A stretch of DNA of 64,000 nucleotides, from the NCBI RefSeq assembly GCF_965284335.1, contig NZ_OZ260076.1; one strand, 5' to 3'. Both the position numbers and the translations under genes were made by a program. Position 1 is the stretch's first letter. Every line of letters begins with the position of its first letter. Below the pieces are notes generated by a model, which had not been told where the DNA came from, searched no databases, and worked only from the letters and a program-made list of their open reading frames with translations. Below are positions 33,001-42,168 of this stretch, piece by piece. This DNA comes from Tabrizicola_A sp965284335 (GTDB lineage: Bacteria; Pseudomonadota; Alphaproteobacteria; Rhodobacterales; Rhodobacteraceae).

Positions 33001-34341
33001 TTATGCCTTGCCGCGCAGCATGGCGTTATAGGTGGCCTTCAGCGCCACCTCTTTCATCAGCCAGCTGATCCACAGCTCTTCCAAAGGCGCGATCATGCCG
33101 GGAAAGCTGGGAACCAGATTGTTGTTATAGTCAAACTCGATCAGCATCGCGCTGCCGACACGGGTGATCAGCGGGCAAGAGGTATAACCGTCATAGGTGG
33201 CCGTGCCTTCGCGCCCCTCAATCGCGGCGATCAGGTGATCTTCGACAACGGGCACCTGCCATTTGACCGAAGCTGCGGTTTTGCCTTTGGGCACACCGGC
33301 CACATCGCCCAGCGCAAAAATCTCGGGATAGCGCAGGTGGCGCATGGTTTTCTGGTCACATTCGACCCAGCCCTGATCGGTCCACTTGTCGGCCCATGAT
33401 AGGCCCGACTGGCGGATCACCTCGGGCGCGCGCTGTGGCGGGATCACATGCAGATAGTCGTAAGGCATCTCGACCGTGGTCTTGATCTCGGCCTTCGTGG
33501 TGGCATCAATCTCGGTCTTTTCAAAGGTTGCCACCTTCTTGCCCGGCTCCATCGACACCATTTTGTGGCTCATATGGGTCTTGATGCCGCGCTGACCGAA
33601 CAGCATCCGCACCTTTTCGGCCACGATTGGCACGCCGAACAGTGCACCCTGCGGTGCGGCATAGTGAATTTCATACTTGCCCGCAGCGCCGCCCCGGCTG
33701 GCGATATCCTCGACGAGGAAGGCGTGTTTCAACGGCGCACCGGCACATTTCATCTCGGTCGCCGGGCGGGTCATCACAGCGACGCCGCCTTCTTCGGTGA
33801 ATTTCTGCGCCGCGGCCCAAGTTTTGGCCGCATATTCTGGGCCGGAATAGAGCGCGCCGATCCCGTTGGTGCCCACCATATCCAGCGAGAAGCCGGGGAC
33901 AGCGTCATAATCCAGCACAAGGCCGGGCGCGACGATCAGGAAATCATAGGACAGCTTGGTGCCGCCCTCGGTTGCCACTGTCTTGGCCACCGGATCAATC
34001 GCGGCGGCCTTTTCGGCCAAGAGCGTGACGCCCTTGGGCAGCCAATCGGTCGTTTGGCTGACAGTGTAATTCGCAGGCTTCAACCCGGCGGCGACAAGGC
34101 TAAGGCCCGGCTGATAAAGATGCTCTTTGCGACCGTCGATGATGGTGATCTCGGCCCCATCCAGCCGTTCCACCAGCCGGTTCACCAGCGCGGTGCCCGC
34201 AGCACCCGCCCCGATCACCACAATCTTGGCCTTTGTTGCCACCTTGGCAGCACGGGCAGGTGAGCCAAGGGCCGCAAGGCTTGCGCCCGCAACTGCAAGC
34301 CCCAAAAACCCGCGCCGAGTCGGAATCAATCCGCGTTCCAT
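33001..34341 (-). CDS. sqr: Sulfide:quinone oxidoreductase (type II-like), Tat-exported
   Basis: 446 residues. The N terminus has a Tat signal (TRRGFLGLAVAGASLAAL then ARA), so the flavoprotein acts in the periplasm. FAD-binding KIVVIGAGAAGTALV, PGLVLDYDAVPG, and GDVAGVPKGKTAASVKWQ fit the SQR/FCSD family. Two Cys that match the type II SQR redox pair are present: EMKCAGAPLK and GYTSCPLITRVG. It oxidises sulfide and passes electrons to quinone. It is followed by DUF5368 and preceded by an FNR box shared with the divergent SulP gene. A flavocytochrome-c role is unlikely without a cytochrome gene. Confidence 0.85.
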   Translation of the reverse strand: MERGLIPTRRGFLGLAVAGASLAALGSPARAAKVATKAKIVVIGAGAAGTALVNRLVERLDGAEITIIDGRKEHLYQPGLSLVAAGLKPANYTVSQTTDWLPKGVTLLAEKAAAIDPVAKTVATEGGTKLSYDFLIVAPGLVLDYDAVPGFSLDMVGTNGIGALYSGPEYAAKTWAAAQKFTEEGGVAVMTRPATEMKCAGAPLKHAFLVEDIASRGGAAGKYEIHYAAPQGALFGVPIVAEKVRMLFGQRGIKTHMSHKMVSMEPGKKVATFEKTEIDATTKAEIKTTVEMPYDYLHVIPPQRAPEVIRQSGLSWADKWTDQGWVECDQKTMRHLRYPEIFALGDVAGVPKGKTAASVKWQVPVVEDHLIAAIEGREGTATYDGYTSCPLITRVGSAMLIEFDYNNNLVPSFPGMIAPLEELWISWLMKEVALKATYNAMLRGKA

Positions 34342-34399
34342 GATCTCTCCTCCCTCAAAACTAATGCCACATGCCTGACATATGTTTTGTCAGGGCAAC

Positions 34400-34413
34400 T
34401 TGATCTGGATCAA
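34400..34413. promoter_or_regulatory. FNR/FnrL-type operator
   Basis: TTGATCTGGATCAA matches TTGAT-N4-ATCAA at all defined positions. It lies almost midway between the divergent sqr and SulP starts (59 and 57 bases). A -10-like TGTAAT at 34434-34439 would put the box near -40 for the SulP promoter, an activating position. Confidence 0.75.
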
Positions 34414-34469
34414 GTGACATTCTAATTGTTGCATGTAATCTGCGTTCGGTCCAGTGAAGGTGAACCAAG

Positions 34470-36191
34470 GTGCGCCCAATTCGTTTCACCGATCTGGCCC
34501 GGCTGATGCCAATCCTGTCATGGTCCAGATCTTACACCCGGCATGAGGCTGGGCAGGATGGGCTGGCGGCGTTGATCGTGACGATCATGCTGATCCCCCA
34601 ATCACTCGCCTATGCCATGCTGGCGGGGATGCCGCCCGAGGCGGGGCTTTATGCCTCGATCCTGCCGATCATTGCCTATGCGGTCTTTGGATCAAGCCGG
34701 GTTCTGGCGGTGGGGCCGGTGGCGGTGGTGTCGCTGATGACCGCTGCCGCGCTGGGCTCGGTGGCCGAAGCTGGCACGGCTGATTATGCCACGGCGGCCC
34801 TGACCTTGGCTGCCTTGTCAGGTGCGATGCTGTTCGTGATGGGCCTTTTGCGCATGGGGTTCATCGCAAACTTTCTGTCCCACCCCGTGATTGCGGGCTT
34901 TATCACCGCATCGGGCATTCTGATTGCCATGGGCCAAGTTGGCCCTTTGGTTGGCGTCAAGGTCAGCGGTGCTTCGATGCCAGAGTTGTTGCACAGCTTT
35001 TGGCAGGATCGTGCCGCATTTAGCGGGCAAACGCTGTTGATCGGAGCATTATGCGTGGCGTTCCTGTTCTGGGTGCGGCGATGGATGAAACCGTCCTTGC
35101 GGGCGCTGGGTGTTGGGCCGGTGCTGGCCGATATCTTGACAAAGGCCGGGCCGGTTATGGCGGTTTCGGCCTCGACTTTGGTGGTTTGGGGTTTTGGTTT
35201 GGATGTTGCGGTGGTGGGAGCGGTGCCCGCAGCACTGCCACCGCTGACCAGCCCCAGCTTTGATCTGGCCCTGATCAAAGATCTGGCGATGCCCGCTTTT
35301 CTGATCTCGGTCGTGGGCTTTGTGGAATCCGTCTCGGTGGCGCAGACCTTGGCGGCGCGCAAACGTCAGCGCATTCGCCCTGATCAGGAATTGATCGGCC
35401 TTGGTGCGGCCAATCTGGCCGCTGGCTTTTCAGGGGGTTTTCCGGTGACGGGGGGCTTTGCGCGGTCGGTGGTGAATGCCGATGCCGGGGCGGCCACGCC
35501 CGCGGCGGGGATTTACACGGCCCTTGGTCTGGCCATTGCCGCGCTGGCGCTGACGCCGCTGTTGTATTTCCTGCCCAAAGCCACGCTGGCGGCCACGATC
35601 ATCGTTGCCGTTCTGGGGTTGGTGGATCTGTCGATTTTGAAAAAGACATGGGGCTACGCCCGCGCCGATTTTGTGGCTGTCGCAGGCACCATTCTGGTCA
35701 CGCTGGCCCTTGGGGTGGAGGCTGGCATCTCGACGGGTGTGATTCTGTCAATCGGGTTGCATCTGTGGCGCAGCTCGCGGCCCCATGTGGCCGAGGTGGG
35801 GTTGGTCGCGGGCACCCAGCATTTCCGCAATATCCTGCGTTATGAGGTGATCACCGATCCTGCCGTTTTGTCCTTGCGGATCGACGAGAGCCTGTATTTC
35901 GCCAACACCCGCTATCTGGAGGATCTGATCCTTGCCCGCACCGCCGAAGATGCCGCGCTGCGCCATGTGATCTTGATGTGTTCGGCGGTGAATGAAATCG
36001 ACATGACCGCGCTGGAAACGCTGGAGGCGTTGATGATGCATCTGAAAGATCGGGGCATCGCGCTGCATCTGTCCGAAGTGAAGGGGCCTGTGATGGACCG
36101 CTTGCAGCGATCCAGCTTTCTGGGCCATCTGACGGGCCGGGTGTTCCTAAGCCAGCATGAGGCCTTTGCCAGCCTGACCAACCACGCCTAG
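34470..36191 (+). CDS. SulP-family anion transporter with STAS domain
   Basis: 573 residues from a GTG. Membrane part: ALIVTIMLIPQSLAYAMLAG (SulP signature), GSSRVLAVGPVAVVSLM, FSGGFPVTGGFARSVVNADA and eleven or more helices. The cytoplasmic STAS domain lies at about 440-560 (LSLRIDESLYFANTRYLED, LMCSAVNEIDMTALETLE). Members carry sulfate, bicarbonate or other anions. Divergence from sqr across an FNR box suggests sulfate or sulfur-oxyanion transport linked to sulfide oxidation. An ATG further in would remove the first segment, so GTG is preferred. Confidence 0.9.
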   Translation: MRPIRFTDLARLMPILSWSRSYTRHEAGQDGLAALIVTIMLIPQSLAYAMLAGMPPEAGLYASILPIIAYAVFGSSRVLAVGPVAVVSLMTAAALGSVAEAGTADYATAALTLAALSGAMLFVMGLLRMGFIANFLSHPVIAGFITASGILIAMGQVGPLVGVKVSGASMPELLHSFWQDRAAFSGQTLLIGALCVAFLFWVRRWMKPSLRALGVGPVLADILTKAGPVMAVSASTLVVWGFGLDVAVVGAVPAALPPLTSPSFDLALIKDLAMPAFLISVVGFVESVSVAQTLAARKRQRIRPDQELIGLGAANLAAGFSGGFPVTGGFARSVVNADAGAATPAAGIYTALGLAIAALALTPLLYFLPKATLAATIIVAVLGLVDLSILKKTWGYARADFVAVAGTILVTLALGVEAGISTGVILSIGLHLWRSSRPHVAEVGLVAGTQHFRNILRYEVITDPAVLSLRIDESLYFANTRYLEDLILARTAEDAALRHVILMCSAVNEIDMTALETLEALMMHLKDRGIALHLSEVKGPVMDRLQRSSFLGHLTGRVFLSQHEAFASLTNHA

Positions 36192-36237
36192 GGCTGGACG
36201 CCATCGCACAGGCCGGGCAATCTGGCGCAAAAGGGGG

Positions 36238-36996
36238 GTGCGGATGGACCTGAATTCAGATCTTGGCGAAAGCTTTGGCCCTTGGAGCATGGGCGATGAT
36301 GCGGCGATGCTGGGGGTTGTTACCTCGGCCAATATTGCCTGCGGTGGCCATGCCAGTGACCCCGACACGATGTTTGCCACCTTGCGCATGGCGGCGGACC
36401 GTGGCGTCGTGATTGGGGCGCATCCGGGCTATGCTGACCCTTTGGGATTTGGCCGACGGGTCATTCCGATGGAGCCGGTCGAGATCTCCCGCATGGTCGC
36501 CGCCCAAGTGGGCGCGTTGCAGGGCGTGGCGGCGCTGGCCGGTGCAAAGGTGGCCTATGTTAAAGCACATGGTGCTTTGGCCAATCTGGCCGCCGACCGT
36601 CGTGAAGTGGCCGATGCCATCGCGCTGGCGGTGAAGGCGCTGCCGGGAAATCTGGCGATTTTGGCCATCTCGGGCACCGAGTTGGAGGCCGCAGGCCATG
36701 CAGCGGGTCTGCCCACCTATTCCGAGATTTTCGCCGACCGCGCCTATCTGCCCAATGGTCGTTTGGTGCCGCGCTCGCGCCCTGATGCGATGGTGCATGG
36801 GGCCAAAGCGGCGGCAGATCGGTTGATTGGGTTTTTGGACAGTGGGCTGATGCCCGTGGTTGGGGGTGACCCCATTCCCTTGGCGGCGCAGTCGATTTGC
36901 GTGCATGGTGACAGCCCCGATGCCGTGGCAATGGCGCGTGAAATCCGCGCGCGGTTGCAGGCGGCGGGGGTTGTCCTATCGTCGTTCGTCCCGTGA
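36238..36996 (+). CDS. pxpA: 5-oxoprolinase subunit PxpA
   Basis: 252 residues from GTG (MRMDLNSDLGE) or 250 from the ATG two codons later. LamB/YcsF family; with PxpB and PxpC it hydrolyses 5-oxoproline to glutamate using ATP. Hallmarks: DLNSDLGESFGPW, SANIACGGHASDP, GVVIGAHPGYADPLGFGRR, VKAHGALANL and FADRAYLPNGRLVPRSRP. The stop overlaps pxpB. Gene order pxpABC is standard. Confidence 0.93.
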   Translation: MRMDLNSDLGESFGPWSMGDDAAMLGVVTSANIACGGHASDPDTMFATLRMAADRGVVIGAHPGYADPLGFGRRVIPMEPVEISRMVAAQVGALQGVAALAGAKVAYVKAHGALANLAADRREVADAIALAVKALPGNLAILAISGTELEAAGHAAGLPTYSEIFADRAYLPNGRLVPRSRPDAMVHGAKAAADRLIGFLDSGLMPVVGGDPIPLAAQSICVHGDSPDAVAMAREIRARLQAAGVVLSSFVP

Positions 36997-37637
36997 TGGC
37001 ACCTGTCTTCCGCCCCGTTGCCGAACATGGTCTTTTGGTGGAATTCGGCGACCGGATTGATCCTTCAACCCATGCCGCCGTGCTGGCGCTGGACCGTGCC
37101 TTGGCGGCCAATCCTTTTCCCGGCTTTGCCGAGGCGGTTCCGGCCTATGTCAATCTTTTGGTGCGTTTTGATCCGATGGTGACCGATCATGCCGCCGTTG
37201 AGGCGGCCCTGCGGGCGTTGATGCTTTCACCATTGCCCGAAGCTGCGCAGACCGCAAAGCGGGTGGTGGATGTGGTCTATGATGGCCCCGATCTGGAGGA
37301 GGTGGCGGGCCGCTGTGGTTTAACCCCCGAAGCGGTGATTGCCGCACATCTGGCGGGGGATTATCAGGTGGCGCTTTATGGGTTTGCGCCGGGGTATGCC
37401 TATTTGTCGGGTGTGCCGCAGGACATAACCCTGCCGCGCAAAGAGGCGGCGGTGCGTGGCGTGGCCGCAGGATCGGTGATCATCGCCGCAGGACAGTGCA
37501 TTGTCACCACGCTGACCATGCCCACCGGTTGGTGGATTATCGGACATTCGCCCACACGCATTCTCGACCCCCAAGGCGCGCGGCCCTTTTTGTTTGACGT
37601 GGGCGACCGCGTGCAGTTTCAGCGGGTAAGCCCATGA
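36996..37637 (+). CDS. pxpB: 5-oxoprolinase subunit PxpB
   Basis: 213 residues from the ATG that overlaps the pxpA stop. Kinase-I/KipI-like allophanate-hydrolase subunit 1 domain: RPVAEHGLLVEFGDRIDP, YDGPDLEEVAGRCGLTPE, HLAGDYQVALYGFAPGYAYL and PTGWWIIGHSPTRILDP. Works with PxpC in coupling ATP hydrolysis to ring opening. Its end overlaps pxpC by ATGA. Confidence 0.93.
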   Translation: MAPVFRPVAEHGLLVEFGDRIDPSTHAAVLALDRALAANPFPGFAEAVPAYVNLLVRFDPMVTDHAAVEAALRALMLSPLPEAAQTAKRVVDVVYDGPDLEEVAGRCGLTPEAVIAAHLAGDYQVALYGFAPGYAYLSGVPQDITLPRKEAAVRGVAAGSVIIAAGQCIVTTLTMPTGWWIIGHSPTRILDPQGARPFLFDVGDRVQFQRVSP

Positions 37638-38596
37638 CCGCGCGGCTGACCATCGGCTTTGCCGGGCCGCATGTGACCGTGCAAGATGGCGGGCGGCCGG
37701 GGCTGGCGCGGTTTGGCGTGCCGGCTTCGGGTGCAATGGACCGTCTGGCGCTTGCGGCGGCCAATCTGGCGGTTGGCAACGCGCCGGGATCGGCGGCGAT
37801 TGAGGTGTCTTTGGGTGGCCTGCACCTGGATTGCCTGAGCGGGCCTGTCAGCTTTGCGGTCGCGGGGGGTGGGTTTATCGTCGAGCATGGCGGTCAAAAA
37901 GGGGGATCGTGGCAAGTGGCCACCCTTGCGGCCGGAGATAGGCTGATCATCCGCCGCGGGCCTTGGGGGGCGTGGTGCTATCTTGCCTTTGCCGGGAAGC
38001 TTGACGCGACGCCGTGGCTGGGGTCGGTGGCCACACATTCGCAATCGGGGTTTGGCGGTGGCCGCGTCCTGACGGGCGCAGAATTGACCGTTGAAATGCC
38101 GCGCGTCATCGCGTCGAAGGCCTTGCCCTGCCCAACCTTTGCGCGGCCCTTGACCGAAATCCGTGCCACGCTTGGTCCGCAGGATCGGTTTTTTACGGCC
38201 GAGCAGATCGCCATATTCGAAGCTGCCATTTGGCGGCTCAGCGGTGCTTACGACCGAATGGGCGTTCGCCTGACCGGGCCAGCCTTGCCGCCGGATGCGC
38301 CGCTGTCCATGCCATCAGAACCTGTGGCGCGAGGATCGGTGCAGGTGGCGGGCGATGGTGTGGCCACAGTGCTTTTGGCAGATCATCAAACCACGGGGGG
38401 GTATCCCAAACTGGCAACCGTTCTGGACGCAGATCTTGATCGCTTTGCTCAATTGCGCCCCGGAGATGGGTTTCGCTTTCGTCTGACATTACCGGATGAG
38501 GCACAGCGCCATGCCCGCCGTTTGGCTGCGCTGCGCCAAAGCTGGCTTGAAGGGCTGCAAAAGGGCCGTAATGGGTTACGGCCCCAAGACGCTTAG
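37634..38596 (+). CDS. pxpC: 5-oxoprolinase subunit PxpC
   Basis: 320 residues, allophanate-hydrolase subunit 2/KipA family. Typical start TVQDGGRPGLARFGVPASGA then MD, and QTTGGYPKLATV near the end. A hairpin (GGGCCGTAA/TTACGGCCC, 38563-38584) at the very 3' end of the gene lies between convergent genes and may act as terminator. The stop overlaps the convergent CoA-transferase stop by four bases. Confidence 0.92.
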   Translation: MTARLTIGFAGPHVTVQDGGRPGLARFGVPASGAMDRLALAAANLAVGNAPGSAAIEVSLGGLHLDCLSGPVSFAVAGGGFIVEHGGQKGGSWQVATLAAGDRLIIRRGPWGAWCYLAFAGKLDATPWLGSVATHSQSGFGGGRVLTGAELTVEMPRVIASKALPCPTFARPLTEIRATLGPQDRFFTAEQIAIFEAAIWRLSGAYDRMGVRLTGPALPPDAPLSMPSEPVARGSVQVAGDGVATVLLADHQTTGGYPKLATVLDADLDRFAQLRPGDGFRFRLTLPDEAQRHARRLAALRQSWLEGLQKGRNGLRPQDA

Positions 38597-39720
38597 CCCA
38601 ATATCTCGTCTTGGTGTTCGCCAAGCTTGGGTGCCGGACGGCTTAGGGCAAGGTCGGCCCCTGAAAAGGTCATCGGGCTGCGCACGCCGGGCAGACCTCC
38701 GGGGGCGATCTGCAAACCGCGCGCCTTGACCTGCGGATCATCGAACACCTCGGCCAGATCATTGATCGGCCCGGCAGGCACGCCTTGATCTTCGCAGGCT
38801 TGCAGCAAATCGGCCTTGGCCCAGCGCTGTGTCGCCTGCGTTAGTCGGGCGGTCATCGCCGCGCGGTTCGCGATCCGATCTGCATTGGTCAGGAATTCAG
38901 GCGCCTGAGCCATGTCTTCAAGACCCAAGATGCCGCACAACCGTTGATACTGCGCGTCATTGCCGGTGGCCAAAATGATCCAGCCATCTGCGCAGTCGAA
39001 CACGGCATAGGGCGCCAAATTGGGATGCGCATTGCCCATCAGACCGGGAGCCTTGCCCGACACAAGGTAATTCATCGCCTGATTGGCCATGATGCTGGTG
39101 GCGACATCCAGCAAAGCCATATCGATGTGCTGACCTGTCCCTGTGACCCCACGCTGCACCAATGCGGCCAGAATGGCGGTGGCGGCATAGACACCGGTGA
39201 AAATATCGGTGACAGCCACACCCACCTTTTGGGGTTGCCCATCTGGCGCGCCTGTCACACTCATCAATCCGGCCATGCCTTGGATGATGAAATCATAGCC
39301 CGCACGATGGGCATAGGGGCCGGTCTGACCGAAACCGGTGATCGAACAATAGACCAGACGCGGATTCACCTTGGCCAAGGAGGCGTAGTCCAGCCCATAT
39401 TTGGCCAAGCCGCCCACCTTGAAGTTCTCGATCACCACATCGGCATCGGCCACCAGACGGCGCACCGTCTCTTGGCCCTCGGACGTGCGGAAATCGCAAG
39501 TTATGCCGCGCTTGCCGCGGTTGGTGGCGTGAAAATAGGCCGCGGACTGTTCGCCATCGCGGTCGATAAAGGGGGGACCCCAGCGGCGTGTGTCATCACC
39601 TTCGGGGGCCTCAACCTTGATGACATCGGCCCCGAGATCGGCCAGAGTCTGGCCGGCCCAAGGGCCTGCCAGAATGCGCGCAAGTTCGACGACTTTGATG
39701 CCAGAAAGCGGAGCGTTCAT
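38593..39720 (-). CDS. CaiB/BaiF-family CoA transferase
   Basis: 375 residues. Family III CoA transferase: PLSGIKVVELARILAGPWAG, DLGADVIKVEAPEGDDTRRW, catalytic Asp expected in the TLADLGADVIKVE/DVVIENF region, and GYDFIIQGMAGLMSVTGAPD, HIDMALLDV. Transfers CoA between carboxylic acids; substrate unknown. Last gene of a dciA-dsbA-CoA transferase run, starting one base after the dsbA-like stop. Confidence 0.9.
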   Translation of the reverse strand: MNAPLSGIKVVELARILAGPWAGQTLADLGADVIKVEAPEGDDTRRWGPPFIDRDGEQSAAYFHATNRGKRGITCDFRTSEGQETVRRLVADADVVIENFKVGGLAKYGLDYASLAKVNPRLVYCSITGFGQTGPYAHRAGYDFIIQGMAGLMSVTGAPDGQPQKVGVAVTDIFTGVYAATAILAALVQRGVTGTGQHIDMALLDVATSIMANQAMNYLVSGKAPGLMGNAHPNLAPYAVFDCADGWIILATGNDAQYQRLCGILGLEDMAQAPEFLTNADRIANRAAMTARLTQATQRWAKADLLQACEDQGVPAGPINDLAEVFDDPQVKARGLQIAPGGLPGVRSPMTFSGADLALSRPAPKLGEHQDEILG

Positions 39721-39721
39721 G

Positions 39722-40351
39722 TTATTTCGCCAGTTCGGCTTCGATCAGCGCTTTCAGCTCTGGATAGGCCATGTTGGCATGTTTGGTGCCGTTCACAAAC
39801 AGCGTCGGCGTGCCTTCGACACCATCAGCTTTCATGTTTTCTTCAAAGCGGGCCACCATCGCCTCGGCCTTGGCACCATCTTTCATGCAAGCGTCCAGCG
39901 TGGCGTCATCCATGCCGGCGGTGCGTCCGATTTTCTTGATGTTTTCAACGACGACATTCGGATCCTCTGACCCGGCCCATTCAGACTGGGTTTCAAACAA
40001 GATATCCGTAATGCCAAAATAGCGCATGTCGCCGCCACAGCGCGCCATCATAGCTGCCCAAAGGCCGTAGCGGTCAAAATAGACCTCACGCAGGGTAAAC
40101 TCCACCTTTCCGGTGTCGATGTATTCAGCCTTGAGCGGCTTGAACGTCGTCTCGTGGAAACGGGCACAATGCGAGCAGGTAAAGGACGCATATTCCGTAA
40201 TCTTTACCGGCGCATCGGGACTGCCAAGCGTGAAATCCTTGATCTCGATCGGCGTTGCAGTTTCAGCGTCTTGGGCTTGCGCGATGCCGCCCAGCCCAAG
40301 GGCGAGCGTCAGGGCCAAAATGCCGGATGCGAGGGGTTTGAACATGGTCAT
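39722..40351 (-). CDS. DsbA-family thiol:disulfide interchange protein
   Basis: 209 residues. Signal peptide (LASGILALTLALGLGGIAQA) then a thioredoxin fold with active site FTCSHC (C-S-H-C) and cis-Pro in VEGTPTLFVNG. Periplasmic disulfide oxidase or isomerase of the DsbA/BdbD type. Overlaps the dciA stop by ATGA, so the two are co-expressed. Confidence 0.9.
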   Translation of the reverse strand: MTMFKPLASGILALTLALGLGGIAQAQDAETATPIEIKDFTLGSPDAPVKITEYASFTCSHCARFHETTFKPLKAEYIDTGKVEFTLREVYFDRYGLWAAMMARCGGDMRYFGITDILFETQSEWAGSEDPNVVVENIKKIGRTAGMDDATLDACMKDGAKAEAMVARFEENMKADGVEGTPTLFVNGTKHANMAYPELKALIEAELAK

Positions 40352-40878
40352 GCGCCTTCCTTTGGATTGCGGCGAGTTAAGATATTTTGCGCCATGGCTT
40401 CAAGGGCTGCGCGCAATGCAGGGTCCTTGACCGGTGCTGCCGTCTCGGCGGCTTTGGCCTGAACGGCGGGGTCGGGGCGGATAGGTGCCTTGGGTGCCGG
40501 GGTGAATTCCGCCTGCCCCTCGGCAAACCCAGAGGCGGCGGTTTGAGTGATCAGAATCCGTGAAATCGCGGCATAGCCATAGGCGGCGTTCACCCGTTCG
40601 CGCAGACGTTCCTTTTGCATTTCAACCATAGGGGCCACGGCGCCCGTGGTCAGAAGTGTCAGCGAGGCCCCCATGCCTTCGCGGCCATATCCCACCTTCA
40701 CGGGACGGGTCACGCGTGCCATCTCTTCACCGGCGATTTCGGCCCAATGGGTCAAAAGCCGTGCGACTGCGAAGCCGCGCGATTCCCCAACGGCACGGAT
40801 CTGATGCTTTACAAGCCCACCGGTGGGTTCAAATCCGCGTTCACGGCGCGTGGGAGGGGGTGTGGGTATACGGGCCAT
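40348..40878 (-). CDS. dciA: DciA-family protein (DUF721)
   Basis: 176 residues. The DUF721 core is seen as LLTHWAEIAGEEMARVTRPV and LTLLTTGAVAPMVEMQKERL, followed by NAAYGYAAISRILITQT and a low-complexity Ala/Pro tail. DciA loads the replicative helicase DnaB in bacteria lacking DnaC. It is divergent from mutY, the common alphaproteobacterial arrangement. Confidence 0.87.
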   Translation of the reverse strand: MARIPTPPPTRRERGFEPTGGLVKHQIRAVGESRGFAVARLLTHWAEIAGEEMARVTRPVKVGYGREGMGASLTLLTTGAVAPMVEMQKERLRERVNAAYGYAAISRILITQTAASGFAEGQAEFTPAPKAPIRPDPAVQAKAAETAAPVKDPALRAALEAMAQNILTRRNPKEGA

Positions 40879-40973
40879 CTGGTCCTGTCCGGGATTGACG
40901 CTATTCTAAGCGGGCGGGGCGGAAAGGAAAGCGGATTGCACGCGGCAGATGGCCGGGGGGTTCACATCCCCGG

Positions 40974-41004
40974 ACCCCCGAGGGGTATTGAGGCCAAGAT
41001 GAAA
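40974..41004 (+). repeat. Dispersed motif, second copy (upstream of mutY)
   Basis: CCCCCGAGGGGTATTGAGGC followed by CAAGATGAAAG. It matches the tail of the element at 10690-10717 in order and spacing. Lies in the dciA-mutY spacer with other G-rich sequence (GGGGGGTTCACATCCCC) just before it. Confidence 0.5.
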
Positions 41005-41070
41005 GTAAATTTAAATCAAATGCTTGGCCGGAATTCGGGGCCGGCGTGACGAAAAGGCGGGGAATAAATC

Positions 41071-42141
41071 TTGCGTGAGGAGGTCTGTGAAGAGGCGGGG
41101 CGCGCGTTGTTGCGCTGGTATGATGGGCAAGCCCGGGTCATGCCATGGCGTGTTGGCCCGCAGGACCGGCAGCGCGGTGTATTGCCAGACCCTTATCATG
41201 TTTGGCTGTCTGAGGTGATGTTGCAGCAAACGACTGTGGCAGCGGTGCGGGAGTATTTCCGCCGATTTGTCGCGTTGTGGCCGACGGTGGCCGATCTTGC
41301 GGCGGCCGAGGATGCGGCGGTTATGGGGGAATGGGCGGGCCTTGGCTATTATGCGCGGGCGCGGAATTTGTTGGCCTGCGCGCGCGCGGTCGTGCGTGAC
41401 CATGGCGGGCGCTTTCCTGATACGGCGGAGGGATTGCGCAGCCTGCCGGGCGTTGGCCCTTACACAGCGGCGGCGGTGGCCGCGATTGCCTTTGATCGGC
41501 CAGCCGTGGTGGTGGATGGCAATGTTGAGCGTGTCTGCGCCCGGCTTTTCGCAGTTGAAACCCCGATGCCTGCGGCGAAGCCCGAATTGGTGCGGCTGGC
41601 AGGGTTGCTGACGCCCATGGCGCGGCCGGGCGATCATGCGCAGGCGATGATGGATCTGGGTGCAACGGTTTGCACCCCGCGCAAGCCTGCCTGCGAGATT
41701 TGCCCTGTGATGGCCTATTGCCAAGCTCGGCGCGCCGGACTTGCCGCCGACCTGCCCCGCAAGCTGCCCAAGCCCGCCAAGCCAGTGCGCCAAGGAGTGG
41801 TTTGGGTCGCGATGCGGCCTGATGGGGCTGTGCTGTTGGAAGATCGTCCGCCGCGTGGGCTGCTGGGGGGCATGCCCGGCTTTCCAGGCGATGGTTGGGA
41901 TGGGGCGGGCGGTGCGGCACCGATGCAGGCCGATTGGCGAGAGGTGGGCGGGTTGCGGCACACCTTCACCCATTTTCATCTGGATCTGACCGTGCGCGCG
42001 GCAATCGTTGAGGCAAATCCCATGCGTGGGGCGTTTGTGCCGCGCAGCGCTTTTCAGCCGGCCAACTTGCCGACCTTGATGCGAAAGGTCTGGGACACTG
42101 CGACCGTGCGCGCGGTTGAGTGGGGGGCGACTTGGCCGTAA
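41071..42141 (+). CDS. mutY: Adenine DNA glycosylase MutY
   Basis: 356 residues from a TTG; no ATG or GTG lies near the conserved N terminus (LLRWYDGQARVMPWR). Removes adenine opposite 8-oxoguanine. Motifs: WLSEVMLQQTTVAAV, HhH SLPGVGPYTAAAVAAIAFD, catalytic VVDGNVERV, and the 4Fe-4S ligands C-x6-C-x2-C-x5-C in CTPRKPACEICPVMAYC. The C-terminal MutT-like domain recognises 8-oxoG (LRHTFTHFHLDL). Confidence 0.95.
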   Translation: MREEVCEEAGRALLRWYDGQARVMPWRVGPQDRQRGVLPDPYHVWLSEVMLQQTTVAAVREYFRRFVALWPTVADLAAAEDAAVMGEWAGLGYYARARNLLACARAVVRDHGGRFPDTAEGLRSLPGVGPYTAAAVAAIAFDRPAVVVDGNVERVCARLFAVETPMPAAKPELVRLAGLLTPMARPGDHAQAMMDLGATVCTPRKPACEICPVMAYCQARRAGLAADLPRKLPKPAKPVRQGVVWVAMRPDGAVLLEDRPPRGLLGGMPGFPGDGWDGAGGAAPMQADWREVGGLRHTFTHFHLDLTVRAAIVEANPMRGAFVPRSAFQPANLPTLMRKVWDTATVRAVEWGATWP

Positions 42142-42168
42142 GCTACGTCGAATGTGCCGGAGGGTGTG

